From Bryobacterales bacterium (GTDB lineage: Bacteria; Acidobacteriota; Terriglobia; Bryobacterales; Bryobacteraceae), in NCBI GenBank assembly GCA_016789785.1, contig JAEUQE010000055.1, positions 1-40,749 of the forward strand: 40,749 nt of DNA, in the 5' to 3' direction. The position numbers and the translations under genes are program-made. Positions 7,036-15,694 of this stretch are shown here, piece after piece. The notes beneath the pieces were generated by a model. It worked only from the letters and a program-made list of their open reading frames with translations, did not search any database and was not told where the DNA came from. Positions within the stretch are counted from its first letter, which is position 1; each line of letters opens with the position of its first letter.

Positions 7036-9990
7036 TCAGAAGTAGAACTTCAACGCCAGTTGAATCTCTCGCGGTGTGTCTGCGGTGGTGATCTGCCCGA
7101 ACAACGGATTCGTGAGGGTGCCCACGGGCTGGCCGAAGCGGGCCACGTTGAACGCGTTGAACATTTCAAAGCGGAACTGGATCTGCGCCTTTTCCCGGAC
7201 TTTGAAGTTCTTGAAGATGGACATGTCCGAGTTCCAAACACCCGGGCCGAACGCCGTGTTGTAGCCGACGTTTCCAAACCGCCCAGTGGCTGGGAATGCG
7301 AAGGCCGCACGATTGATCCAGTTGCCGATGGACTGATTCTGCGCGCGCCAATCCACGCCCGGCACCGAATCCGGACGCTGGCTGTTGGTGATGCGATTCC
7401 CGCGCGTGTCGCGCCCGGAGAAGATGTTCACCGGAAGACCACTACGGATGTTCAGGATGTTCTGTACACTCCATCCGCTGAGCACCGTGCGCGAGATCAA
7501 ATTGTTGTTGATGAGCGCGGGCGTGGGGATGGCAAGTGTGCCCGTGAACACGAACATGTGGAGTGGATTGGCCTGTTTCAGGCCGCGGGAGCCTGCGATG
7601 TTGTCAGGATCCTGCAGAATGGACTGACTGGGGAAACCACCATCGGTGGAATGGTAGATGATCGCCTTCGCCCACGTGTAGTAGGCATCGAAGGTGAAGC
7701 CTTTGCTGTAACGCTTGTTGAATGAGAGTTGCAGTGAGTTGTAGGAACTGCTGCCCGCGTTTTCATTCACCAGGATCTCGCCAATGGTGGGAACGGGGCG
7801 GCGTCCGAGCGCGGGGTCGAAGTTGTTGGTGGTGCGCGTCGCGAAGGACTTGATGCCGCGATTGCCGGCATAGGTGGCCTGCACCGCCATGTCTTTTCCG
7901 ATGGCCTGCTGAATGCTGAAGTTCCACTGCATGCTGTATTCATCGCGGCGGTTGTAGTCCCACACGGTGCGGCCTTGAATGTTGTTGGATGAGCCGGGAT
8001 TGTCAATCGCCGCGCGCGGGAACGGAAAGCTGAGTCCGGGAAAGTCCGAGCGGCCGATCACGTCGAAGAAGGGAACCGTGGGTGAGATGAACGGCTGTGA
8101 GTAGAGGTGGGCGGCGGGAACCGGAGCGTAGTAAACTCCTGCGCCGCCGCGGATCACCGTGCGCTGGTTGCCGAAGACATCGTAGGCCAGGCCGACACGA
8201 GGTGCGAAGTTGTTGCGGTCGGGCTTGTAGATCCCTTGCCCCTTTGCATTCCATGCGCCGAAGGGGTCGCCAACGGTATTGAAGAAGCGGCCCGCCACTT
8301 CGTTCCACACAGTGTAGTACTCGTAGCGCAGCCCAAGGTTCAATGTAAGCTTGCGCGACGCGCGAAAATCGTCCTGAACATAAAACCCGAAATTTGTTTG
8401 ACGCAATCCCACACCTGGGTTGCCATAGATCACGCGCACGCTTTCAGGGTCGTTGTTGAGGAACGTTTGCAGGTTCGGGAAGTTGTGCACCGGATTCTGC
8501 TGCTGGATGCGGCTCGATTGCACGCGGCGGATCTCGAAGCCACCGCGCAGTGTGTGCTTGCCGCGAATGCTCGAAAGATTGTCGACGACTGTGTAGGAGT
8601 TGTTGGCGAAGCGCAGGCGGCTCTGGAAGTCGTCGCCGAACAAGCCAGTCACCGCGATGCCTCCCTGGCCGCCCGTAAACGTCGTGTTGATGCGGTTGAT
8701 GTAGGAGCGATTGTAGCCAAGGCGGAATTCGTTGACCACGGTTGGGGTGATGTTGAAGGTGTCAGAAAGCGTGGCGATGTGCGCGCGGATGGGGAAGATC
8801 TGAAAGTTGGTTGGCACCAGTTGCGGACGGGCCTGATCAAGATCGTTGTAGTTGTATCGGAAGAAGGAGTTGTGGCCTTTCCACAGCCAGTCGACTCGTC
8901 CGTTGAAAGTGTCGGTGTCGTCACGGTAGTTCTCGTTGCGGCGGTGCAGGCCGACATTCGGATTCGCGGTGGGTGTGAAGGTGGAGGGATAGGCGTCAAG
9001 GGCCTGGCGGTAGATCTGCGGAGCGGTTTGCCGTAGCGTGAGCGACGGCACATTGCCCGTGATCACCTGCGCGCGCCGCAAACGAACGGCTTCATAGCCG
9101 CCGAAGAAGAAGATGCGATCCCGCTTGATCGGCCCGCCCGCATTGCCTCCGAATTGATTGTGGCGGAGAGGAGGGCGCGGCTGTCCGGTGAGGAAGAAGT
9201 TGCGGGCATCGAGCTTTTCGTTGCGCAGGAAGTGGAACAGTGTGCCGTGATACTGATTGGTGCCGCTTTTGGAGATGATGTTCACGGCGGCGGCGGAGGC
9301 GCGGCCTGTTTCCGCGGAGAAGGAGTTGGTGGAGACCTTGAACTCCTGAATGTTCTCAACCGAGATGGTGTTGATGAGTGACAGGCCGCTCGCATCGCCA
9401 GGCGTGGAGGTTTCGATGAACGACGCATCGGTGCCGTCGAGATTGTACGTGCTCGACCACACCGAGAGTCCGCCGTATTGGATTCCGGGACGGCCGCCCA
9501 TGCCGCCGCCCGCAATGACGCCGGGCTGCAGTCCGATGAGTTGAATGAAGTTGCGGCCATTGAGCGGCATGTCGACGATCTTCTTGTTGTCGATGACGAC
9601 GCCGAGTTCGGTGGAGTCGGTCTTCACGAGCGGTGCGCCCTCGGTGACTTCGATGGTCTCCGAAGTGGAGCCCACCTGCATCGCCGCAGAAATGCGCACG
9701 CGTTCGCCAGTCAGCAATGTGATGCCTGTACGTTCCTCGCGTTTGAATCCCGTTGCTTCGATGACGAGTTTGTACTGGCCGGGCGGCAGCAGCGGGATCT
9801 CGTAGTATCCGGTTTCGTTCGTTGTGGCAGACCGACTCTCGTTGGTGGCGAGATTGGTTGCCGTGACTTGCGCCGAGGGGATCAGTGCTCCACTCGGGTC
9901 AGTGATGGTGCCGAGAATCGTGCCGAGATTGGCCTGCGCAAACGCTGCGCAGAGGGCAAGGATCGCGGTGAACGTGATGCGCAAAAGCAT
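7036..9990 (-). CDS. TonB-dependent-receptor-like outer membrane protein with carboxypeptidase-regulatory domain
   Basis: The protein is 984 aa. It has a signal peptide (MLLRITFTAILALCAAFAQA), then an Ig-like carboxypeptidase-regulatory domain (about 22-100: GTILGTITDPSGALIPSAQV, NETGYYEIPLLPPGQYKL). A plug-like region follows (PLNGRNFIQLIGLQPGV, SVENIQEFKVSTNSFSAETG, INIISKSGTNQYHG), then a long beta-barrel. It ends in FYF, the terminal aromatic signature of outer membrane barrels. This architecture (Oar/Cna-B-type receptors) is greatly expanded in Acidobacteria and is thought to take up oligosaccharides or other large nutrients. No TonB box is obvious. It starts 3 bp after the symporter stop, so the two form one operon and probably handle the same nutrient across the outer and inner membranes. 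Confidence 0.9.
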   Translation of the reverse strand: MLLRITFTAILALCAAFAQANLGTILGTITDPSGALIPSAQVTATNLATNESRSATTNETGYYEIPLLPPGQYKLVIEATGFKREERTGITLLTGERVRISAAMQVGSTSETIEVTEGAPLVKTDSTELGVVIDNKKIVDMPLNGRNFIQLIGLQPGVIAGGGMGGRPGIQYGGLSVWSSTYNLDGTDASFIETSTPGDASGLSLINTISVENIQEFKVSTNSFSAETGRASAAAVNIISKSGTNQYHGTLFHFLRNEKLDARNFFLTGQPRPPLRHNQFGGNAGGPIKRDRIFFFGGYEAVRLRRAQVITGNVPSLTLRQTAPQIYRQALDAYPSTFTPTANPNVGLHRRNENYRDDTDTFNGRVDWLWKGHNSFFRYNYNDLDQARPQLVPTNFQIFPIRAHIATLSDTFNITPTVVNEFRLGYNRSYINRINTTFTGGQGGIAVTGLFGDDFQSRLRFANNSYTVVDNLSSIRGKHTLRGGFEIRRVQSSRIQQQNPVHNFPNLQTFLNNDPESVRVIYGNPGVGLRQTNFGFYVQDDFRASRKLTLNLGLRYEYYTVWNEVAGRFFNTVGDPFGAWNAKGQGIYKPDRNNFAPRVGLAYDVFGNQRTVIRGGAGVYYAPVPAAHLYSQPFISPTVPFFDVIGRSDFPGLSFPFPRAAIDNPGSSNNIQGRTVWDYNRRDEYSMQWNFSIQQAIGKDMAVQATYAGNRGIKSFATRTTNNFDPALGRRPVPTIGEILVNENAGSSSYNSLQLSFNKRYSKGFTFDAYYTWAKAIIYHSTDGGFPSQSILQDPDNIAGSRGLKQANPLHMFVFTGTLAIPTPALINNNLISRTVLSGWSVQNILNIRSGLPVNIFSGRDTRGNRITNSQRPDSVPGVDWRAQNQSIGNWINRAAFAFPATGRFGNVGYNTAFGPGVWNSDMSIFKNFKVREKAQIQFRFEMFNAFNVARFGQPVGTLTNPLFGQITTADTPREIQLALKFYF

Positions 9991-9993
9991 GAT

Positions 9994-11448
9994 TCACTCC
10001 GTAGCAGGTTGGTTCGAAAACGCGGTGATCCGCGAGTAGACAAAAGCGACAGCAATCAGTACAAAGGTTCCGCTGGAGCCCGCCACAAGCGCGTCGGCCC
10101 GGAGCCCGAGTTTCACGACGGCAACGGTCACAATGCCGGCGATTGCGGCAAGTTGGGCTGCTGCCGGGGAGATGTTGCGAAAGGCGGCGGCGAGCAGGAA
10201 CAATCCCAATAGTCCGCTGCCCACCATCGAGCAGATTTCCCAGAACAGATCGAGAACAGAGCGGAAGCCCATCATGGTGAGGCCGAACATGGTTCCAGCC
10301 ATGCCCAGCACGAGCCCGCTGATGCGCAGCAAGCGAATGTGCGATGCGGGATTGAGCGCGGGCATCCAGAGGCGGCGGCAGTAGTCTTCGACGAATACCG
10401 TGGCCATGCAGTTGATGTTCGAACTGAGCGTGCTCATCGCCGCCGCAAGAATAGCGGCGACCAGAAGGCCGGATACTCCCGGTGGCAACTGTGTGCGAAT
10501 GAAGTGTGGAAACACCATGTCGCCCGTGACGCCGGCGGGAAGCAGCGCGGGATTCACACGATAGAAGGCAAACAGGCCAGTGCCGATCATGAGGAACAGC
10601 GCCGTCATCGGAATGAAGGGCAAGGTGCCGATGACCAGCGCACGGACCGCTTCACGGTCGCTCTTCACGGTGAGATAGCGCTGCACGTAGTTCTGGTCGG
10701 TGCCGAAGTTCTGGATGTTGGCGAGGATGGCGAAGCAGAACACGCCGAGAAACGTCTGGCCGTCCCAGCGCAGACTGTATTCGCCGAGTGCGAACTTGCC
10801 TCCCGCATCCGAGGCGATCTGGTAGACCTGCGCCGCGCCGCCCGGGATTGCGAGGAGGATCGCCGCGAGGCACCAAAGCGCACCGCCGAGCATGACGATC
10901 ACCTGCACGACGTCGGTCCAGATGACAGCCTCCATGCCGCCCATCAGCGTATAGACGGTGACGATGATTCCGGTGACGATGATGACCATGGGAACCGGGA
11001 GGCCGAGCATTGGGGCAATGACGATCGCCACCAGATAGAGGATCACGCTGACGCGCCCGAGCATCACGAGAAGAAACGATGCGCTTCCATAGGCGCGCGC
11101 CCAGTAGCCAAAGCGCTCCTCCAGGAACTGGTATGCGGACACATGGCCGCGGCCGCGGTAGAGCGGTACGAAATAGCGGCCGGCAAAGAACGCAACCAGC
11201 GGCGTGACGAGTGCGAATCCGAGCGGCGCCCAGTTGTCGGAGTACGCCTTGCCTGGATTCCCGACGAAGCTGATGCTGGAGACGAAGGTGCCCAGCAGCG
11301 AGAGGCCGATGGCCCATGTGGGGATCTGTCCGGAGCCGAGGCTGAAACCTTCCGCAGTGCCACCCTGGCGCACGAATCGCGCAGCCAGCCCAACGGTGAT
11401 CAGCAGATAGAGTCCAACGACAACAAGGTCCAGCATTGGCCCGCCCAT
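9994..11448 (-). CDS. sodium:solute symporter (SSS family)
   Basis: The protein is 484 aa and highly hydrophobic, with about 13 membrane segments. It shows SSS-family motifs: GSGQIPTWAIGLSLLGTFVSSISFVGNPGKAY near the N-terminus and YTLMGGMEAVIWTDVVQVIVM in the middle. Family role: Na+-coupled import of sugars, carboxylates, amino acids or related solutes. An alternative start at 11436 (MLDLVVV) is possible and has a GGGCGGG stretch upstream. It precedes the TonB receptor by 3 bp and is transcribed from a strong sigma70-like promoter carrying an operator-like palindrome, divergent from the UroD-like operon. The substrate is unknown, but the layout implies a nutrient shared with that operon. 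Confidence 0.9.
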   Translation of the reverse strand: MGGPMLDLVVVGLYLLITVGLAARFVRQGGTAEGFSLGSGQIPTWAIGLSLLGTFVSSISFVGNPGKAYSDNWAPLGFALVTPLVAFFAGRYFVPLYRGRGHVSAYQFLEERFGYWARAYGSASFLLVMLGRVSVILYLVAIVIAPMLGLPVPMVIIVTGIIVTVYTLMGGMEAVIWTDVVQVIVMLGGALWCLAAILLAIPGGAAQVYQIASDAGGKFALGEYSLRWDGQTFLGVFCFAILANIQNFGTDQNYVQRYLTVKSDREAVRALVIGTLPFIPMTALFLMIGTGLFAFYRVNPALLPAGVTGDMVFPHFIRTQLPPGVSGLLVAAILAAAMSTLSSNINCMATVFVEDYCRRLWMPALNPASHIRLLRISGLVLGMAGTMFGLTMMGFRSVLDLFWEICSMVGSGLLGLFLLAAAFRNISPAAAQLAAIAGIVTVAVVKLGLRADALVAGSSGTFVLIAVAFVYSRITAFSNQPATE

Positions 11449-11459
11449 GAAGTGTACCG

Positions 11460-11489
11460 ATCATATGAAACCGCTTGCAGTACTGTCAA
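11460..11489 (-). promoter_or_regulatory. sigma70-like promoter of the symporter/TonB-receptor operon, with LacI-type operator in the spacer
   Basis: On the minus strand a perfect TTGACA (11489-11484) and TATGAT (11465-11460) are separated by 18 nt. The spacer contains TGAAACCGCTTGCA (11466-11479), which fits TGNAANCGNTTNCA, the symmetric pattern of LacI/GalR-family operators. A repressor bound there would block this promoter directly and would also cover the -35 of the divergent promoter. Confidence 0.7.
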
Positions 11490-11518
11490 CCCCGAAACTA
11501 TAATCGGAAACGCGTTTC
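11475..11518 (+). promoter_or_regulatory. divergent sigma70-like promoter of the UroD-like operon with downstream palindromic operator
   Basis: TTGCAG (11475-11480) and a perfect TATAAT (11499-11504) are spaced by 18 nt. The perfect 12-bp palindrome GAAACGCGTTTC (11507-11518) begins 2 nt after the -10, at the expected start of transcription, so a bound repressor would prevent initiation. This palindrome resembles LacI-family operators. Its centre is 40 bp from that of the second operator (11466-11479), about four helical turns. No LacI-type regulator gene is in the window. Confidence 0.7.
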
Positions 11519-11560
11519 AGGAATGGAATGGGCCGGAAGGGGGCGTGTGAATCCGGGTCC

Positions 11561-11602
11561 ATTGTGGGGATTCGATTGTGGGGATTTGACTGTGGGGATT
11601 TG
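11561..11602 (+). repeat. three tandem 14-bp repeats directly before a GTG start
   Basis: The unit ATTGTGGGGATTTG occurs at 11561-11574, 11575-11588 and 11589-11602, with one or two differences per copy. A fourth partial unit runs into the GTG start codon at 11606. Each copy carries a GTG and a GGGGA stretch resembling a ribosome binding site. The 14-bp period is not a multiple of three. Confidence 0.85.
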
Positions 11603-11605
11603 ACT

Positions 11606-12682
11606 GTGACGAAGCAGCTTCGTAGCTACATTCCGATTGCGGGCCCCGCGCGGCGCGAGGCCGCCGAAGGCACAGAGCCACGGGTGCGAGCCGTGCTTGG
11701 CTTCGAGCCCAAGTGGTTTCGCGAGCGCTGCGAGATCGATTTTTCCGAACGCTGGCATCGCGATCCGGACTATCGCATGGGCGCACTCGACGGTCTTCTC
11801 AAGGAACTGCGGCGGCGGTTTCCGCGCGCCACGCAGTGGCATGGTGCGGAGGAACGCCATACGTGGACGATTGGTGGATGTTACGGAGTGGGCGTGATCC
11901 CACGGGTGTTCGGGATGCAACTCGATTACTATGCCGACCGCTGGCCGGTGCTGCTTCCTGGCACCGCGAATCTCGATTGTCTGGATGCGGAGCGCTTACT
12001 GGAGGGCGAGGCGGCCCAGGAGATCCTGACGCAGGTGGATGCGATGCGAGCCCGGGGGATTCCGGTCACTGGTGATCTCAACTGGCAGGGTGTGCTGAAT
12101 GTGGCGTTTCATCTGCGCGGTCAGGATATTTTTCTGGACCTCGCGGACCGTCCCGAGTGGGCGGCGGAACTGTTCGACAGCATCGCGTCGGTGATCATCG
12201 GGTTGGCGCACAAGGTCCAGGCCATGCAGCGCGAGTCGGGGTTCGACATCGACTACATGTGTGTGAGTAACTGCACGGTGAACATGGTCAGTCCCGCCAT
12301 GTACTCCCGGATGCTCGCAGCACGGGACGCGCGGATTGCGGAAAGCTTTGACCGGTTCGGAGTGCATACGTGTAACTGGGATGTTACTCCCTATCTGAAG
12401 GCGCTCGCGCGCTTGCCGAAGGTCGGGTACCTGGACATGGGTCTGGACTCCGACTTGAAGGCGGCACGGGCGCAGTTTCCGGAATCGCGGCTGGCGGTGC
12501 TGTATTCCCCGTGGAAACTGATTGAAGCCTCGGAGGAGCAGTTGAGGGCGGACATCGAACGCGCAAGGGCGGACCTGGCGCCTTGCGATATCGTGATGGC
12601 GGATATTCCCTGGAACGCCACTGACGATCAGGTAAACCGGTTTCTCGCGATTTGTGAGAACGCGGCGGAGCGAGCTGCATGA
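11606..12682 (+). CDS. uroporphyrinogen decarboxylase (UroD/MtaA-like) family protein
   Basis: The product is 358 aa if started at the GTG at 11606 (MTKQLRSYIPI). The frame is open to an ATG at 11528, but that stretch is the 14-bp repeat leader and is unlikely to be translated. The body reads as a UroD-type TIM barrel, with DLNWQGVLNVAFHLRG, DYMCVSNCTVNMVSP and the C-terminal VHTCNWDVTPYLKALARLPKVGYLDMG. Such homologues outside haem synthesis are generally methyltransferase-like or of unknown role and occur in sugar-catabolic operons of soil bacteria. It is therefore not assigned to haem synthesis. It is the first gene of an operon with the FGE-sialidase protein (10-bp gap) and a PhyH oxygenase (4-bp overlap), under a LacI-type operator. 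Confidence 0.7.
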   Translation: MTKQLRSYIPIAGPARREAAEGTEPRVRAVLGFEPKWFRERCEIDFSERWHRDPDYRMGALDGLLKELRRRFPRATQWHGAEERHTWTIGGCYGVGVIPRVFGMQLDYYADRWPVLLPGTANLDCLDAERLLEGEAAQEILTQVDAMRARGIPVTGDLNWQGVLNVAFHLRGQDIFLDLADRPEWAAELFDSIASVIIGLAHKVQAMQRESGFDIDYMCVSNCTVNMVSPAMYSRMLAARDARIAESFDRFGVHTCNWDVTPYLKALARLPKVGYLDMGLDSDLKAARAQFPESRLAVLYSPWKLIEASEEQLRADIERARADLAPCDIVMADIPWNATDDQVNRFLAICENAAERAA

Positions 12683-12692
12683 GGAGGCGCGA

Positions 12693-14657
12693 ATGATACT
12701 GCTGGCTGGTCTGCTGTCGCTGCAAGTCTGGGCCGCGGATGTGCCCGCGGAGATGACGAATTCTGCAGGGATGAAACTCGTCCGCGTGGAAGCGGGCCGC
12801 TTCCTGATGGGTTCAACGGGTGCGGCTCTCCCGGAATCGCTGGTCACGAAGCCGTACTTTCGTTACGGGGATTTCGACGAGAAGCCCGCCCATGAGGTCA
12901 CCATTTCGAAGCCCTTCCTGATGGGCGCGCAGGAAGTGACCAATGCCCAGTATGAGATGTTCGATCCATCACACAAAGCGCTACGGGGTAAGTTGGGTTT
13001 TGCCAAAGGCGACGACGAAGCGGTGGTTTTTGTAAGTTGGGAAAACGCCGCTGCCTTCTGCCGCTGGCTTTCGCGCAAGGAAGGCCGGACTTACCGTCTG
13101 CCGACCGAGGCGGAATGGGAGTACGCGGCGAGGGCCGGAAGTTCGACGCCATTCCATACCGGTGACACCCTGCCCGAGGTCTATCGCAAGAATCAACGGC
13201 AGACTTGGTTTCCCGCGCCGCGGCAGCTTGGTCCGGAGGAAGTGGTGCCGTTGACTACCGGTCAAGCTCCGCCCAACGCATGGAAGCTGTTCGACATGCA
13301 CGGCAATGTGGAGGAGTGGACCAGTGATTGGTATGGTCCTTACGAACCGCATCCACAGACCGACCCTGTAGGCCGGGCAGCAGGAGACTTTCGAGTGACT
13401 CGCGGTGGCAGCCATGGAACGGATGTTTACTATCTGCGCAGTGCCAACAGGAGCGGCTCGCTGCCGGAAGACAAGAGCTGGCTGATCGGATTTCGAGTGG
13501 TTGCGGGTGAAATGCCAAAATCAAAGCCGCTGTCCTCGGCGTCGCCGGAGCTCCATCGCCAAAATGTTCTGCAAAAGGCTGCTCGCATGAAGCTGACGGA
13601 TGCCGCAAAGCCCTACTTCCATGGTCCACGCGTCTATGTGAAGATACCGCCTGATTCCATGGGCCCGATGTTTTCCAAGCACAACCACGATCCTGCCCTG
13701 GTGGAGTGTCCCAACGGCGACTTACTGGCAGTCTGGTACACCTGCATGGAAGAGCCGGGCCGTGAACTTGGTATCGTGGCGAGCCGTCTTCGCGCGGGAA
13801 GCGAGGAGTGGGAGCCGGCGGCGCCGTTCTGGGATGCTCCGGACCGGAATGACCACGCGCCGGCATTCTGGTTCGACGGGAAGAAGACCATCTATCACTT
13901 CAACGGGCTGTCGGCCGCCGCGACGTGGGGCAATCTGGCGATGATTCTTCGCACCTCGGATGACAGCGGGCGCACGTGGTCAAAGGCGAGGTTGATTCTG
14001 CCGGAGCATCAGACGCGGCAGATGCCAGTGGAATCCGTATTCCGGACCCGCGAAGGCTACATTGTTGTGCCCGCCGACGCGGTTACCGGCGGCCAGGGCG
14101 GGACGGCGTTGCATATCAGTACGGATGGCGGCAAAAGCTGGGCCGACGCCGGAGGGACCATTGCCGGGATACACGCGGGAGTTACTCAGCTCAAGGACGG
14201 CCGGCTGATGGCTTTGGGCCGCGGAGACAACATTGAGGGGCGCATGCCCAGAAGCATATCGAGCGACATGGGCAAGACGTGGGTGCGATCCGCAAGTGAA
14301 TTTCCTCCGATCGGAGGCGGGCAGCGATTAGTGCTGACCCGGCTTCGCGACGGGTCCTTGTTCTTCGCCTCGTTTGCAAAGGACATGCCGATCGGCGGAA
14401 GTACGGTGAACGGGTTGTTCGGCGCGCTTTCTTTCGACGAAGGCGAGACATGGCCGGTGAAGCGTCTGATCTCCGATGGGAGCGGGCGGAAGTTTGAGGG
14501 CGGTGCGTGGACCGGCGGCTTCACTCTCGGCGCCAGCACAGCCGAGCCGAAGGGCTACATGTCGGTTACCCAGACAGCGGATGGCGTAATTCATTTGATC
14601 AGCAGCCGGCTGCACTACGAGTTCAATGCCGCGTGGCTTAAGGAGCAGCGGAAGTGA
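12693..14657 (+). CDS. secreted fusion of an FGE/SUMF1-like domain and a BNR (sialidase-like) beta-propeller
   Basis: The protein is 654 aa from the ATG at 12693, which has GAGGAGG upstream and encodes a signal peptide (MILLAGLLSLQVWAADV). Residues about 20-270 form a formylglycine-generating-enzyme-type domain: MKLVRVEAGRFLMGS, QEVTNAQYEMF, YRLPTEAEWEYAARAG, LFDMHGNVEEWTSDWYG, RVTRGGSHGTD. The catalytic cysteines of true FGE are absent from the region after RGGS, so sulfatase maturation is unlikely. Residues about 320-650 are a sialidase-like propeller with Asp-box motifs SDDSGRTW, STDGGKSW, SSDMGKTW and SFDEGETW. Probable role: periplasmic or extracellular binding or cleavage of a glycan. 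It lies between the UroD-like and PhyH genes and overlaps the latter by 4 bp. Confidence 0.85.
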   Translation: MILLAGLLSLQVWAADVPAEMTNSAGMKLVRVEAGRFLMGSTGAALPESLVTKPYFRYGDFDEKPAHEVTISKPFLMGAQEVTNAQYEMFDPSHKALRGKLGFAKGDDEAVVFVSWENAAAFCRWLSRKEGRTYRLPTEAEWEYAARAGSSTPFHTGDTLPEVYRKNQRQTWFPAPRQLGPEEVVPLTTGQAPPNAWKLFDMHGNVEEWTSDWYGPYEPHPQTDPVGRAAGDFRVTRGGSHGTDVYYLRSANRSGSLPEDKSWLIGFRVVAGEMPKSKPLSSASPELHRQNVLQKAARMKLTDAAKPYFHGPRVYVKIPPDSMGPMFSKHNHDPALVECPNGDLLAVWYTCMEEPGRELGIVASRLRAGSEEWEPAAPFWDAPDRNDHAPAFWFDGKKTIYHFNGLSAAATWGNLAMILRTSDDSGRTWSKARLILPEHQTRQMPVESVFRTREGYIVVPADAVTGGQGGTALHISTDGGKSWADAGGTIAGIHAGVTQLKDGRLMALGRGDNIEGRMPRSISSDMGKTWVRSASEFPPIGGGQRLVLTRLRDGSLFFASFAKDMPIGGSTVNGLFGALSFDEGETWPVKRLISDGSGRKFEGGAWTGGFTLGASTAEPKGYMSVTQTADGVIHLISSRLHYEFNAAWLKEQRK

Positions 14658-15559
14658 CTTATCGTTTCGGGGAACGGGAGTTAGAGCTTGGCGGTGAATA
14701 CTTAGCCAGCGATCTGCGCGAAAGCAATGAAATCCTCGGGGACGGCGCGGCGTTGCGGGCGCGGCTTGACGAAGACGGCTATCTTCTGATTCGCCGCCTA
14801 CGCCCTCGCGCGTCCGTGCTGGAGATTCGGGAAGAGATCCTCCGGAGCATGGAGCCGGCAGGGGCATTGTTGCCTGGCTCGGAACTGATGGACGGGATCA
14901 TCCAGCCTGGTGCGGCGGGCCATGAGACGACCACGGTTCGAGGCAAGGACCACCTGCGTAGGTCGGAGAAGTTTCAGCGGTTTATTCGCATGCCCGAAGT
15001 GATGAACTTCTTCGGACGAATGCTGGGCGGGCCTGCCGGTACGTTTGATTTTCAGTGGCTGCGCATCGCAGGCGCGGGCGCTTCGTCGCCTGTGCATGCC
15101 GATATCGTGTTCATGGGCCGTGGCACGAAGAACCTGTTCACGTGCTGGACTCCGATTGGCGATGTGACACTCGACATGGGGCCGGTGGTGTTGCTCCAGG
15201 GCTCGCACAAGATCGAGAAGGTCAGAGAGACTTACGGCCAATGTGACGTGGATCGCGACCGGATCGAAGGTTGGATCAGTAAGGATCCCGTGGAGATGGT
15301 GGAGCGGTTCGGCGGGCACTGGTCGACCACCGAGTTCCAGGCCGGCGATGTGCTCATCTTCGGGATGTACACACTCCATGCGTCGCTGGCGAACAGTTCC
15401 AACCGGTACCGGATCAGCGTGGATACTCGCTACCAGCTTGCGAGCGAGCCATTCGATGAACGGTGGGTGGGGGAGCAGCCGCCGATGCACTACGAGTTCT
15501 GGCGGCCGGGTGTGCAATTGGAGCCGGTGGCGGTGTCGCGCGCGAAGTGGGGTTTTTGA
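14654..15559 (+). CDS. phytanoyl-CoA dioxygenase (PhyH) family protein
   Basis: The protein is 301 aa, starting with a GTG that overlaps the previous stop codon (GTGA), so it is translationally coupled. It has the double-stranded beta-helix of Fe(II)/2-oxoglutarate oxygenases. H148 and D150 lie in SPVHADIVFMG, the distal H242 in MYTLHASLANSS, and R253 in RYRISVDTRYQ fits the 2-oxoglutarate-binding arginine. Family role: hydroxylation of small molecules or lipids. The substrate is unknown. As the last gene of the LacI-operator-controlled operon, it may modify a product of the upstream glycan-related proteins. Confidence 0.85.
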   Translation: MTYRFGERELELGGEYLASDLRESNEILGDGAALRARLDEDGYLLIRRLRPRASVLEIREEILRSMEPAGALLPGSELMDGIIQPGAAGHETTTVRGKDHLRRSEKFQRFIRMPEVMNFFGRMLGGPAGTFDFQWLRIAGAGASSPVHADIVFMGRGTKNLFTCWTPIGDVTLDMGPVVLLQGSHKIEKVRETYGQCDVDRDRIEGWISKDPVEMVERFGGHWSTTEFQAGDVLIFGMYTLHASLANSSNRYRISVDTRYQLASEPFDERWVGEQPPMHYEFWRPGVQLEPVAVSRAKWGF

Positions 15560-15659
15560 GGCGGCGGCGCGGCGCAGGCTGAGCGAGGCCGCGGAGTTGG
15601 TTGAATCCGCCCAGTACGGACGGTGGCCGGCTATGCGGATTGGTGAAATTACCCACCCA

Positions 15660-15688
15660 TTGCGTTCCACCCCCGACAGGAATAGAAT
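15660..15688 (+). promoter_or_regulatory. sigma70-like promoter for the small membrane protein
   Basis: TTGCGT (15660-15665) and TAGAAT (15683-15688) are 17 nt apart. Transcription would begin near 15695, giving a leader of about 205 nt before the start codon at 15901. Confidence 0.55.
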
Positions 15689-15694
15689 GATTGT

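Noticed and set aside
11561..11602. CRISPR-like array
   Set aside because: The repeats are 14 bp and directly adjacent with no spacers. They are a simple tandem repeat.
11528..11605. N-terminal extension of the UroD-like protein from the ATG at 11528
   Set aside because: The extra 26 codons are the translated 14-bp repeats and show no family similarity. The GTG at 11606 begins the recognisable protein.
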